Source: DASQWC01 sp035640475 | Lineage (GTDB): Bacteria; Actinomycetota; JAICYB01 | Direction of reading: 5' to 3' | Assembly (NCBI GenBank): GCA_035640475.1 | Contig: DASQWC010000077.1 | Span: 1-16,371, forward strand | DNA: 16,371 nucleotides | In this document: positions 6,094-13,349 of the stretch, piece after piece | How the letters are laid out: the number at the start of each line of letters is the position of its first letter | Numbering within the stretch: the stretch's first letter is position 1 | The notes under the pieces: model-generated | Seen by the model: only the letters and a program-made list of their open reading frames with translations | Told to the model about the DNA's origin: nothing | Database searches by the model: none | Position numbers and translations under genes: made by a program

Positions 6094-7980
6094 ATGTCGT
6101 ACGCGGAGATCTACCGTCGCAGCCTCGACGACCCGGACGGCTTCTGGGCACAGGCCGCACAAGACATCGACTGGGACACGCCGCCCGCAAAGATCCTCGA
6201 CAACTCGAATGCGCCGTTCACGCGCTGGTTCGCCGGCGGGCGGCTGAACACCTGCTACAACGCGCTCGACCGCCATGTAGATGGCGCCCGGTATGACAGG
6301 TCGGATCAGGTCGCGCTCATCTACGACTCGCCGGTGACGGACACCGTCCGCAGCTTCACGTACCGCGAACTTCGAGACGAGGTCGCGAGGTTCGCAGGCG
6401 TGCTCAAACGGCTCGGCGTCGGCGCGGGCGATCGAGTCGTGATCTACATGCCGATGGTTCCGGAAGCCGCGGTTGCGATGCTCGCTTGCGCTCGCCTCGG
6501 CGCGATCCACTCGGTCGTGTTCGGCGGCTTCGCCTCCAACGAATTGGCCGTCCGGATCGACGACGCGCGTCCGAAGGTGATCGTGTCTGCGTCGTGCGGC
6601 ATCGAGACGAACCGTGTCATTCCGTACAAGCCGCTCCTCGAAGGCGCGCTCGAGCTCGCATCGCACAAGCCGGACGCCTGCGTCATTCTCCAGCGCCCGA
6701 TGGAGTACGCGGAGCTTGCGCCCAAGCGCGACTACGACTGGAACGAAGCCGTGGCGGGGGCCGAGCCGGCCGACTGCGTGCCGGTCGCGGCCACCGACCC
6801 GCTCTACATCCTTTATACGTCCGGGACGACCGCCGTCCCGAAAGGTGTCGTGCGTGACAACGGGGGACATGCCGTTGCGCTGCGCTGGTCGCTGCCGAAC
6901 ATCTACGACACGCACCCGGGCGAGACGTTCTGGGCGGCCTCCGACCTGGGCTGGGCCGTCGGACACAGCTACATCGTCTTTGCGCCGCTGCTGACCGGCT
7001 GCACGTCGATCCTCTACGAAGGCAAGCCGGTCGGTACCCCCGATCCCGGCGCGTTTTGGCGCGTGATCTCAGATCACGGCGTGAAGGTCCTGTTTTGCGC
7101 GCCCACCGCGTTCCGCGCGATCAAGAAAGAGGATCCCGGCGGCGACCATCTGAAGCGCCACGACCTGTCGCGATTCGTGTACCTGTTCCTCGCCGGCGAA
7201 CGCACCGATCCGGATACCTATCACTGGGCCTCGGATCTGCTCGGCGTCCCGGTCATCGACCATTGGTGGCAGACCGAGACGGGCTGGCCGATGGCGGCGA
7301 ACCCGATGGGCATCGAGAAGATGCCGGTGAAGCCCGGCTCCCCGACGAAGCCGGTGCCCGGCTACGACGTGCGGATCCTCGACGAGGCCGGCAAGGACTG
7401 TCCGCCGGACGTCGAGGGAGCGGTGGCCGTCCGCTCGCCGCTGCCGCCGGGCACGCTCCTCACGCTGTGGAACGACGACGACCGCTTCGTCCGTTCGTAC
7501 TTCGAGCGGTATCCGGGCTTCTACCTGACCGGAGACGGCGGGCACATCGACGAGGACGGCTACATCTCGATCATGGGTCGCGTCGACGACGTGATCAATG
7601 TCGCCGGCCACCGTCTGTCGACGGGAGCAATCGAACAGGTCGTCGCGACGCATCCGCACGTGGCGGAGTGTGCCGTCATCGGCGTGGCCGACGAGCTTCG
7701 CGGGCAGGTGCCGGTCGGGTTCGTCGTACTGAAAGCAGGTGTCGACGCCGACCCGGACGAGCTCGAATCGGAGCTCGTCGCGTCGGTGCGCGAGCAAATC
7801 GGCGCCGTCGCCGTCTTCAAGCGGGCACTCGTCGTCGCGCGGTTGCCGAAGACGCGTTCGGGGAAGATCCTGCGTGCAACCATGCGGGCGATTGCCGACG
7901 GCCGCGAGTATTCGACGCCGCCGACGATCGACGATCCGGTGATCCTCGACGAGATAACGACGGCCTTGGGGGAGAGATGA
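6094..7980 (+). CDS. Propionyl/acetyl-CoA synthetase-like acyl-CoA ligase (PrpE/ACSS3 type)
   Basis: The 628-residue product is full length for an AMP-forming short-chain acyl-CoA synthetase, which activates a carboxylate with ATP to the acyl-adenylate and transfers it to CoA in the cytoplasm. Domains: N-terminal ACAS region (1-60); AMP-binding domain with P-loop YTSGTTAVPKG at 241-251, DLGWAVGHSYIV at 284-295, WWQTETGWP at 391-399 and YLTGDGG at 477-483; hinge and C-terminal lid with GRVDDVINVAGHRLSTG at 496-511; and the catalytic Lys591 in RSGKILR, the residue commonly regulated by acetylation in this family. KPGSPTKPVPGYDV at 413-426 and the DLGW/GHSYIV region look more like PrpE/ACSS3 than Acs. 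The usual P-loop Gly (TTGxPKG) is Ala247 here. Its TGA overlaps the next ATG as ATGA, indicating coupling with the carboxylesterase. Propionate is the best guess for substrate; other short acids are possible. Confidence 0.93.
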   Translation: MSYAEIYRRSLDDPDGFWAQAAQDIDWDTPPAKILDNSNAPFTRWFAGGRLNTCYNALDRHVDGARYDRSDQVALIYDSPVTDTVRSFTYRELRDEVARFAGVLKRLGVGAGDRVVIYMPMVPEAAVAMLACARLGAIHSVVFGGFASNELAVRIDDARPKVIVSASCGIETNRVIPYKPLLEGALELASHKPDACVILQRPMEYAELAPKRDYDWNEAVAGAEPADCVPVAATDPLYILYTSGTTAVPKGVVRDNGGHAVALRWSLPNIYDTHPGETFWAASDLGWAVGHSYIVFAPLLTGCTSILYEGKPVGTPDPGAFWRVISDHGVKVLFCAPTAFRAIKKEDPGGDHLKRHDLSRFVYLFLAGERTDPDTYHWASDLLGVPVIDHWWQTETGWPMAANPMGIEKMPVKPGSPTKPVPGYDVRILDEAGKDCPPDVEGAVAVRSPLPPGTLLTLWNDDDRFVRSYFERYPGFYLTGDGGHIDEDGYISIMGRVDDVINVAGHRLSTGAIEQVVATHPHVAECAVIGVADELRGQVPVGFVVLKAGVDADPDELESELVASVREQIGAVAVFKRALVVARLPKTRSGKILRATMRAIADGREYSTPPTIDDPVILDEITTALGER

Positions 7981-9494
7981 TCGTACAGACCAGCGCCGGA
8001 AAGGTCGGCGGCATCGAGAAGATGGGCTGTCTGCAGTTCCGCGGCGTGCCGTTCGCGCAACCGCCCGTCGGCGAGCTGCGCTGGAAGTCGCCGCGCCCGC
8101 ACCAATCGTGGGACGGCACGCGCGAGTGCACCGAGTTCGGACCGATCTGCCCGCAAGTCGCCGGCACGATGGAGCGGCTTACCACGACGAGCCAAGTGCG
8201 GACGAACCCAATGAGCGAGGACTGCCTGACGCTCAACGTCTTCACGCCCGCCGCGGACGACGGCGCGCGTCCGGTCATGGTGTGGATCCACGGCGGCGGC
8301 TTCTCGACCGGTTCCGGCCGGCTGCCCTGGTACTACGGACACAACTTCTGCCGCGACGGCGTCGTCGTCGTGACGATCAACTACCGGGTCAACGCGTTCG
8401 GCTTCCTCGAGCTCGGCGAGCTGTTCGGCGCTTCGTTTGCCGAGACCGGGACCCTCGGCATCCAGGACCAAGTCGCGGCGCTGCAATGGGTACACGAGAA
8501 CATCGCGGCCTTCGGCGGCGACCCCGGCAACGTCACGATCTTCGGCGAGTCGGCCGGCGGCGGCAGCGTCGGAACGCTGCTCGCAACGCCCTCGGCTCAG
8601 GGGCTCTTCCACAAAGCCATCCCGCAGTCGGGCGCCGCACACTGGTCGCTTCAGCGCGACGTTGCCTCGCGGATTACCGAGCGCCTGCTTGCCGCCGTCG
8701 GCGTCAAGCCCGGTGATACCGACGCGCTCCTCGCGCTCGACGCGGAATCGTTGACGGAGGGCGTCGGGACGCTCGGCACATCGTTGTCCGAAGAGAGCGC
8801 ACGCGTGTTCGGCGACGACTTCGACGGCGCGGCGATGGTCTTCCAGCCGGTGTGGGGCGGCGACGTCCTGCCTCGGCCGAGCATCGACGCAATCGCCGGC
8901 GGTTCTGCGGCCGGCATCCCGACGCTCGTCGGGACGACCAAGGAAGAGTGGAAGCTCTTCACGCTGGGGGCCAAGCCCGGCCAGGGTCGCGTGCGCGCCG
9001 TCCGGCCGCTGCGCAATCTGTGCGAGCGTAAGGGCCGTTCGGTCGACGAGTTGATCGGCTTCTACGAGAAGCAGGACGGCGTCCGCAACGAGATCGACCT
9101 GCGGAACGCCGTCGAGACCGATCGCACGTTCCGGATTCCTGCCATCCGTCTCGCCGAAGCGCAGGTCGACAGCGACACGCCGTCCTGGATGTATCGCTTC
9201 GACTGGCCGAGCCCGGCGTTCAACGGCGCGTTCGGCGCGTGCCACGCGCTCGAGATCCCGTTCGTCTTCGACAATCTCTCGGCTCCCGGCGTCGACATCT
9301 TCACCGGCGGCGAGGCTCCGCAGGAGATCGCGACGGCGATGCATGCAGCCTGGGTGTCGTTTGCGAAGACCGGCGATCCGGGCTGGCCGCGCTACGACAC
9401 CGACCGGCGGGCGACGATGCTGTTCGACGTCTCCTCCGGTGTCGCCGACGATCCGGACGGCGACACACGCCGTCTCTGGGACGGGCTCCTCTAA
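7977..9494 (+). CDS. Type-B carboxylesterase
   Basis: The 505-residue product has the usual length and motif order of the carboxylesterase/para-nitrobenzyl esterase family, serine hydrolases that cleave carboxylic esters. FRGVPFAQPPVGELRW is near the N-terminus. SEDCLTLNVF is at 80-89, the oxyanion-hole HGGGF at 105-109, GESAGG with nucleophile Ser192, the acid Glu324 in TTKEEW, and His423 in GACHALEIPF. The ATG at 7977 is chosen because it overlaps the ligase stop (ATGA) and begins the family's conserved N-terminus; the frame stays open upstream only as a shadow of the ligase gene. No signal peptide is evident, so it should be cytoplasmic. Coupling to an acyl-CoA ligase suggests that the ester is hydrolysed and the acid activated in sequence. 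The last 4 bases overlap the convergent winged-helix gene. Confidence 0.93.
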   Translation: MIVQTSAGKVGGIEKMGCLQFRGVPFAQPPVGELRWKSPRPHQSWDGTRECTEFGPICPQVAGTMERLTTTSQVRTNPMSEDCLTLNVFTPAADDGARPVMVWIHGGGFSTGSGRLPWYYGHNFCRDGVVVVTINYRVNAFGFLELGELFGASFAETGTLGIQDQVAALQWVHENIAAFGGDPGNVTIFGESAGGGSVGTLLATPSAQGLFHKAIPQSGAAHWSLQRDVASRITERLLAAVGVKPGDTDALLALDAESLTEGVGTLGTSLSEESARVFGDDFDGAAMVFQPVWGGDVLPRPSIDAIAGGSAAGIPTLVGTTKEEWKLFTLGAKPGQGRVRAVRPLRNLCERKGRSVDELIGFYEKQDGVRNEIDLRNAVETDRTFRIPAIRLAEAQVDSDTPSWMYRFDWPSPAFNGAFGACHALEIPFVFDNLSAPGVDIFTGGEAPQEIATAMHAAWVSFAKTGDPGWPRYDTDRRATMLFDVSSGVADDPDGDTRRLWDGLL

Positions 9495-9829
9495 GAGGTC
9501 CTGCGCAAAAAAGCGCGTCCACGCGGCGTGATGGAGTAACCGACCTCGAGGCCGTAGGTGAGGCCGAGCCGTTTGAGCTTGGAGACGAGCGCCTTGTATG
9601 CGTAGCGCTCGACGCCCATCTGCCGCGCGAGCACGGTCGACACGACACCGGGCTGTTCGGAGACGAGTTGTAGCGTGCGCCGCGTCCACGGCCCGACAGT
9701 CGAGTCGGTGTCCATGCGATCGAGTCGCTTCGTGATGTCCGCGACGTCCTTATCGGACAGACCCGTCTGCTCGGCCAGCTTCGCCCAGTCCGCCGGCCTC
9801 GACCGACTACTCAGTGAAGAATCCTCCAT
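9491..9829 (-). CDS. Small winged-helix-like protein
   Basis: The frame from ATG 9829 gives 112 residues. The N-terminal part (about 10-40, WAKLAEQTGLSDKDVADITKRL) looks helical. The C-terminal part (about 46-108, PWTRRTLQLVSEQPGVVST, ARQMGVERYAYKALVSKLKRLGL, then YSITPRGRAFL) has the helix-helix-helix-wing pattern of winged-helix DNA-binding domains, where the final segment resembles the MarR/PadR-type wing ending in TPRG. A regulatory role is inferred; the named family is not known to me. The start lies 23 bp inside the upstream SDR gene and lacks a Shine-Dalgarno sequence, so coupled translation is likely. The frame is open upstream to 9892, but that segment lies within SDR coding sequence. 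The stop overlaps the carboxylesterase stop. Confidence 0.65.
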   Translation of the reverse strand: MEDSSLSSRSRPADWAKLAEQTGLSDKDVADITKRLDRMDTDSTVGPWTRRTLQLVSEQPGVVSTVLARQMGVERYAYKALVSKLKRLGLTYGLEVGYSITPRGRAFLRRTS

Positions 9830-10637
9830 CGGCGTGGAGGATCTCGCCGGTGACGTAGGACGATTCCTCGGACGCCAAGAAAAGCGCCGCACTTGCGATA
9901 TCGCCGGGCTTGCCCAGGCGGCCGATCGGAATCTGTGTCATCGCCATTTCGCGGATCGTGTCGTTGCTCGAGAAGAACGTGGTCATGTTCGTCTCGATGA
10001 AGCCCGGCCCGATCGCGTTGACGCGGATGCCGAGGGGCGCGAGCGAGCGCGCGAGTGACTTCGTCAGCATCCAAACGCCCGCCTTGGACACGGTGTACGA
10101 CAACGGTCCGGCGGCCGGATGTTTCGCTGCGATCGACGCGATCGTAATGATCGATCCCGCCTTTTGCTCGACCATGTGCTGGCCCACCGACTTGCAGGCG
10201 AGAAGCGTACCGGTGAGGTTCACGTCGAGGACGCGCTGCCACGCCTTGAGATCGAGCTCCGCAAGGATCCGCCACGGCTCCATGAAGCGCTTGGTCTGCT
10301 CGTCGATCATCTGCTGCTCGGCGCGGTGCTCTCCCGACACGTAGTCGGCGTGCGAGATGCCGGCGGCGGTGACGAGGATGTCGACCTTGCCGAACCGCTC
10401 GATGGCCGTCTGGGCCATCGTCTCGTTGTCCTGCGGAGACGACGCGTCGATGTGGACGAAGAGGGCCTCGCGTCCGCGCTCCTTCACCCGAGCGACCGTC
10501 TCGGCCCCGGGCTCGTCGAGAAGGTCGGCGACGAGGATGTCCGCGCCTTCCTCGGCGAAGCGCTGCGAGCAGGCGCGCCCGATCCCGTTTCCGCCGCCGG
10601 TCACGACGGCGATCTTCCCTTCTAGACGCCCACTCAT
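9807..10637 (-). CDS. Short-chain dehydrogenase/reductase (classical SDR)
   Basis: From ATG 10637 the product has 276 residues, typical of classical SDRs, which oxidise or reduce alcohol/ketone pairs with NAD(P). The cofactor loop TGGGNGIG lies near residues 13-20 after the first strand (KIAVVTG), VAD follows strand 2, and VTAAGIS corresponds to the NNAG position. The catalytic Ser is in ITIASIAAKH and the Tyr/Lys in LSYTVSKAG, followed by IRVNAIGPGFIETNM and a C-terminal YVTGEILHADGGFF. The Asp after strand 2 (LVADLLDE) favours NAD. The insert EHRAEQQMIDEQTKRFMEPWRILAEL before the Asn/helix-4 region is slightly longer than usual. The frame extends to 10706, but those codons read through a palindromic repeat and are not SDR-like. 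It lies between the esterase-thioredoxin gene and the winged-helix gene, probably in one operon. The substrate is unknown. Confidence 0.93.
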   Translation of the reverse strand: MSGRLEGKIAVVTGGGNGIGRACSQRFAEEGADILVADLLDEPGAETVARVKERGREALFVHIDASSPQDNETMAQTAIERFGKVDILVTAAGISHADYVSGEHRAEQQMIDEQTKRFMEPWRILAELDLKAWQRVLDVNLTGTLLACKSVGQHMVEQKAGSIITIASIAAKHPAAGPLSYTVSKAGVWMLTKSLARSLAPLGIRVNAIGPGFIETNMTTFFSSNDTIREMAMTQIPIGRLGKPGDIASAALFLASEESSYVTGEILHADGGFFTE

Positions 10638-10643
10638 TTGATC

Positions 10644-10660
10644 GGGGGCGCTGCGCCCCC
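10644..10660. repeat. GC-rich palindrome / REP-like element between two genes
   Basis: GGGGGCGC-T-GCGCCCCC is a perfect 8-bp-arm inverted repeat in the 55-bp gap between the SDR start and the upstream gene's stop. It is followed by CGAACCCCC, AGCGGGCG and a CTCGCTGCGCTC stretch up to about 10693. This composite looks like a scattered intergenic repeat that I associate with high-GC genomes. No T tract follows on either strand, so it is not a standard terminator. It could attenuate read-through into the SDR gene or be a REP-type repeat. Confidence 0.6.
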
Positions 10661-10692
10661 CGAACCCCCAGCGGGCGTTCCACTCGCTGCGC

Positions 10693-11697
10693 TCATGGAA
10701 TGACAAGCATGCCGAGTTCCGCCTCCAGCTGCTGGCGTGGCTTGGCGCCCAGCGAGGCGCGCTCCATGCGCCCGTTGCGGAACAGCGCGACGAGCGGGAT
10801 CGACTTCACGTCGTAGCGCTGCGCGATATCCGGACTTTCGTCGATGTTGCACTTCACGACCTTGTAGGCGCCGCCGCGCATCGTGGCAATCTGCTCGACG
10901 ACAGGAGCGACCGCGCGGCACGGCCCGCACCAGGGGGCCCAGAAGTCGACGATGACAGGCTTATCCGCCTGCAGCACCTCGCGGTCGAACGTCGCACTCG
11001 ACACGGCGCCGACCGGGCCGTCCGACTCGGGTTCGGGAGCGCTCACCTGCACCTCTATGCCCCGCGGGACCTCGCCGCGCCTGATCTGTCCGAGCCAGTC
11101 CATGGCGTCGCGGGCGCTTTCCGGCGTCACGTTGTGCTGCATCGGATACTCGCGGAACATGAGCGGAACGTTGTTCTCCTGCAGGATCTTTGCCGCCGCC
11201 CGCGCGCGATCGATGCGGACCATCGGATCGTTGGTGCCGTGCTGCATGAGGACGGGCGGGAGCTTGCCCGTCCAATCCAGCTCGATGGAGTCGGGGGAGA
11301 TGAAACCGCTCATCACGAGCACGCCGGCGGGTCGCTCCTTCTCGGACGGCCGGAACGTGTAGCCGAGCGCCATCGCACCGCCCATGGAGAAGCCGCCGAC
11401 GATCATCTCGTCACGCTTCATGTCGTATTCGGCCAGCGCGCTCTCGACGACGTCATCGACGGCGTCGAGTGACGAGCCCATCGTCAGCCGCGCGGTATCC
11501 GGCGCCTCCATCCGGAACCACGAGAAGCCGGGGCCGTATGCGTACGGCGCGCGGGGCGAGACGACGACGAACGCGCCGTCGGGGTCGATGATCGGCGCGA
11601 GCGATGCCAGATCGAGCTCGTTCGAGCCGAGCCCGTGCATCAGCACGAGCAGACGCTCGGCCGTATCTCCTCGGACGACCTTCGTAGTCAGACCCAC
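10693..11697 (-). CDS. Alpha/beta-hydrolase (phospholipase/carboxylesterase type) fused to thioredoxin
   Basis: From GTG 11697 the product has 334 residues in two domains. Residues about 10-205 form a carboxylesterase-2-type alpha/beta hydrolase: HGLGSN at 21-26, GFSMGG at 102-107 with nucleophile Ser104, Asp157 in GTNDPMV and His188 in MQHNVTPES. After a Pro/Glu/Ser-rich linker (about 205-230), residues 232-334 form a complete thioredoxin: VDFWAPWCGPC with redox pair Cys257/Cys260, NIDESPDIAQRYDVKSIP with cis-Pro301, and FRNG. Both active sites appear intact. No signal peptide is visible, so the protein should be cytoplasmic. The thioredoxin part may reduce disulfides in partners or control the hydrolase. 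GTG 11697 is preferred over TTG 11703 because a TATTCT box lies 8 bases upstream of GTG but only 2 from TTG. It heads a - strand operon with the SDR and winged-helix genes. Confidence 0.9.
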   Translation of the reverse strand: MGLTTKVVRGDTAERLLVLMHGLGSNELDLASLAPIIDPDGAFVVVSPRAPYAYGPGFSWFRMEAPDTARLTMGSSLDAVDDVVESALAEYDMKRDEMIVGGFSMGGAMALGYTFRPSEKERPAGVLVMSGFISPDSIELDWTGKLPPVLMQHGTNDPMVRIDRARAAAKILQENNVPLMFREYPMQHNVTPESARDAMDWLGQIRRGEVPRGIEVQVSAPEPESDGPVGAVSSATFDREVLQADKPVIVDFWAPWCGPCRAVAPVVEQIATMRGGAYKVVKCNIDESPDIAQRYDVKSIPLVALFRNGRMERASLGAKPRQQLEAELGMLVIP

Positions 11698-11705
11698 GGT
11701 CAATC

Positions 11706-11711
11706 AGAATA
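11706..11711 (-). promoter_or_regulatory. Possible -10 box (leaderless) for the esterase-thioredoxin gene
   Basis: On the - strand TATTCT (5 of 6 to TATAAT) is followed after 8 bases by the GTG at 11697. No Shine-Dalgarno sequence precedes the gene, so leaderless transcription is plausible and supports the GTG start. No clear -35 is seen. Confidence 0.4.
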
Positions 11712-11724
11712 CGGCAAGCCTTCG

Positions 11725-11730
11725 TATGCT
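11725..11730 (+). promoter_or_regulatory. Possible -10 box (leaderless) for the MFS transporter gene
   Basis: TATGCT (TANNNT) ends 6 bases before the GTG at 11737. As with the divergent gene, there is no Shine-Dalgarno sequence, so the transcript could begin at the start codon. The two divergent -10 boxes are about 13 bp apart, so their upstream elements would overlap. Confidence 0.4.
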
Positions 11731-11736
11731 CTGTCG

Positions 11737-12990
11737 GTGCAAGACGCGAACCGCTCACGTGCCGCCCGCGTCCTTTTCGTGGCGGTTGCCTTTGCGACGA
11801 CCGCGTACGTCGCTTCGATCACCGTCGCGCCGCTTGTCGGCCGGGACCTCGCGAGCTCGGCCGCGCTTTCAGGGCTGCCGTGGGCGGCCGGAATTCTCGG
11901 CACCGGTCTGGGCTCTGTGCCGCTCGCACAGTTCATGGCGCGCTTCGGACGGGGGCCGGGCCTTGTGCTCGGCTACGTCACCGGCGGTATCGGCACCGTG
12001 TTGGCCGTCGGCGCCATTGCCAACGGTCAGTTCTGGTTCTTTGTAGCCGCCGTCATCGTCATGGGAGCGGGCAACGCGGCGGCGCACTTGTCTCGGTACG
12101 CCGCTGCCGACCTGTATCCGGCCCGGGAACGCGCATCCGCACTCGGGATGCTCGTGTGGGCCGGTGCGATCGGCGGCGTCGCCGGGCCCGCACTGCTGGA
12201 TCCCTCGGCGCGTGCGTCGGCGAACTTCGCGCTGCCGCGGCTGGCCGGACCTTTCATCGTCGGAGCCATCGGGTACGCGATCGCGATCGCGGCGATCGGC
12301 GCTTTGTTACGACGAACCCCGAGCGCCTTGGTTCCGCACGATCTCGACGCCGGCGTGAGCAACCGCAGCGTTGTCGACATGTGGCGCGCGCCGCGTGCTC
12401 AGATCGCAGTCGTCGCGCTGGCCGTTGCGCAGATGACGATGGTGATGGTCATGGCGATGACGCCCGTACACATGCGTGACCACGGACACGGCTTGGGCGC
12501 GGTGGGCTTCGTTATCAGCCTCCATGTGTTCGGCATGTACGGACTGTCTCCGATCTCCGGTCACTTGGCCGGCCGATTCGGCGGGATCCAAATGGTCGTG
12601 ACAGGATTCGCCGTACTTGGTGCCGGCGCGCTGGTGGCGGCCGTCGTTCCGCCAGTTGCCGGTTTGTGGCTGGCCGTCCCGTTGTTTCTCCTCGGCTGGG
12701 GATGGAGCCTGACGTTCGTTGCCGGCAGCGCGCTCCTCACGCACGGGCTGACATACGGCGACCGGACGCGGCTCCAAGGCGCGACGGACGCAGTCACCTG
12801 GGCGGCGGCCGGGGTTGCGGGGCTGAGCTCCGGCGTGCTCGTCGGCTCGTTCGGTTACGCCGTCCTGTGCGTGATCGGAGCCGGACTCGTGATCGTTCCC
12901 GTGCTCTTGATCACCCGCTTTCGGCGCCGGCTCGTGTTCGTTCAGTCGTCCTTCGACTCGAAGTCGAGCGCCAGCGAGTTGATGCAGTAG
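11737..12990 (+). CDS. Major facilitator superfamily (MFS) transporter
   Basis: The 417-residue product has about twelve hydrophobic segments arranged as two halves around a polar central loop (about 190-220), the standard MFS layout for a proton- or ion-coupled exporter or importer in the cytoplasmic membrane. The loop after TM2 (AQFMARFGRGPGLVLG) resembles the MFS motif A region, degenerate. The second half contains MTPVHMRDHGHGLGAVGFVISLH followed by GMYGLSPISGHLAGRFG, a pattern I associate with a common actinobacterial MFS group, probably drug-efflux-like. The substrate is unknown. GTG 11737 is chosen because upstream in-frame codons overlap the divergent gene and because of the adjacent -10 box. 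The last 49 bp overlap the convergent msrB gene, so the hydrophilic tail (FVQSSFDSKSSASELMQ) is encoded antisense to the MsrB C-terminus and may be a recent extension. Confidence 0.9.
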   Translation: MQDANRSRAARVLFVAVAFATTAYVASITVAPLVGRDLASSAALSGLPWAAGILGTGLGSVPLAQFMARFGRGPGLVLGYVTGGIGTVLAVGAIANGQFWFFVAAVIVMGAGNAAAHLSRYAAADLYPARERASALGMLVWAGAIGGVAGPALLDPSARASANFALPRLAGPFIVGAIGYAIAIAAIGALLRRTPSALVPHDLDAGVSNRSVVDMWRAPRAQIAVVALAVAQMTMVMVMAMTPVHMRDHGHGLGAVGFVISLHVFGMYGLSPISGHLAGRFGGIQMVVTGFAVLGAGALVAAVVPPVAGLWLAVPLFLLGWGWSLTFVAGSALLTHGLTYGDRTRLQGATDAVTWAAAGVAGLSSGVLVGSFGYAVLCVIGAGLVIVPVLLITRFRRRLVFVQSSFDSKSSASELMQ

Positions 12991-13337
12991 CGGAGCCCGG
13001 TTGGATTCGGGCCGTCGGGGAACACGTGTCCGAGATGCGAGCCGCAGTTCCGGCACAGGACCTCGGTTCGGACCATGCCGTGGCTGGTGTCATCGCGCGT
13101 TTCGATGTTCGCCTCGACCGCAGGCTCGTAGAAGCTCGGCCAGCCCGTGCCCGAGTCGAACTTCGTGTCTGAGCTGAACAGGTCGGTGCCGCATGCGCCG
13201 CACCGGTACATGCCCGACTCCTTGTTGTAGACGTACTCACCGGAGAAAGGCGGTTCGGTTCCCGCGCGCCGCAGAACGTCGTACTGCTCGGGCGTCAATT
13301 CCTCCGCCCACTGCTCTTCTGTCTTCTCGATCGTCAT
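12942..13337 (-). CDS. msrB: Peptide-methionine (R)-S-oxide reductase MsrB
   Basis: The 131-residue product is a complete stand-alone MsrB, which reduces methionine-R-sulfoxide in proteins using thioredoxin. The four zinc ligands are present as Cys46/Cys49 and Cys95/Cys98. FDSGTGWPSFYEP at 60-72 and SHLGHVFPDGP at 100-110 are family signatures, and the catalytic thiol is Cys118 in RYCINS. A second Cys at the usual resolving position in the middle of the protein (TSHGMVRTEV region) is not present, so recycling may occur directly at Cys118. It is cytoplasmic, with no signal peptide. ATG 13337 is supported by the family N-terminus and by a TAGCGT box 6 bases upstream. It lies 9 bp after the MauE-like gene. 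The thioredoxin fusion at 10693-11697 is a nearby possible reductant, but that is speculation. Confidence 0.96.
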   Translation of the reverse strand: MTIEKTEEQWAEELTPEQYDVLRRAGTEPPFSGEYVYNKESGMYRCGACGTDLFSSDTKFDSGTGWPSFYEPAVEANIETRDDTSHGMVRTEVLCRNCGSHLGHVFPDGPNPTGLRYCINSLALDFESKDD

Positions 13338-13343
13338 GCGCTC

Positions 13344-13349
13344 ACGCTA
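13344..13349 (-). promoter_or_regulatory. Possible -10 box (leaderless) for msrB
   Basis: On the - strand TAGCGT (TANNNT) is followed after 6 bases by the ATG of msrB. A second TAGCGT lies 10 bp further upstream (13354-13359). The nearer box overlaps the TAG stop of the upstream gene. The msrB ATG has no Shine-Dalgarno sequence. Confidence 0.3.

Noticed and set aside
7756..7779. Inverted repeat GACGAGCTC ... GAGCTCGTC in the ligase gene
   Set aside because: Nine-bp arms made of repeated Glu-Leu codons (DELESELV) are explained by codon use; no sign of function.
7056..7976. Open frame upstream of the carboxylesterase ATG, giving an apparent 812-residue protein
   Set aside because: The upstream part is Arg/Gly-rich sequence in a shifted frame of the acyl-CoA ligase gene. 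The esterase family N-terminus begins at the ATG at 7977, which overlaps the ligase stop.
5209..9689. Very long - strand frames opposite the ligase and esterase genes (585 and 709 residues)
   Set aside because: They are Arg/Ala/His-rich, have no recognisable domain and mirror well-supported + strand genes; long antisense frames are expected in GC-rich coding DNA.
10644..10660. Rho-independent terminator
   Set aside because: The stem is strong, but no run of T follows on either strand.
10638..10706. Extended N-terminus of the SDR (23 additional residues)
   Set aside because: These codons read through the palindromic repeat, and the SDR first strand begins a few residues after ATG 10637.
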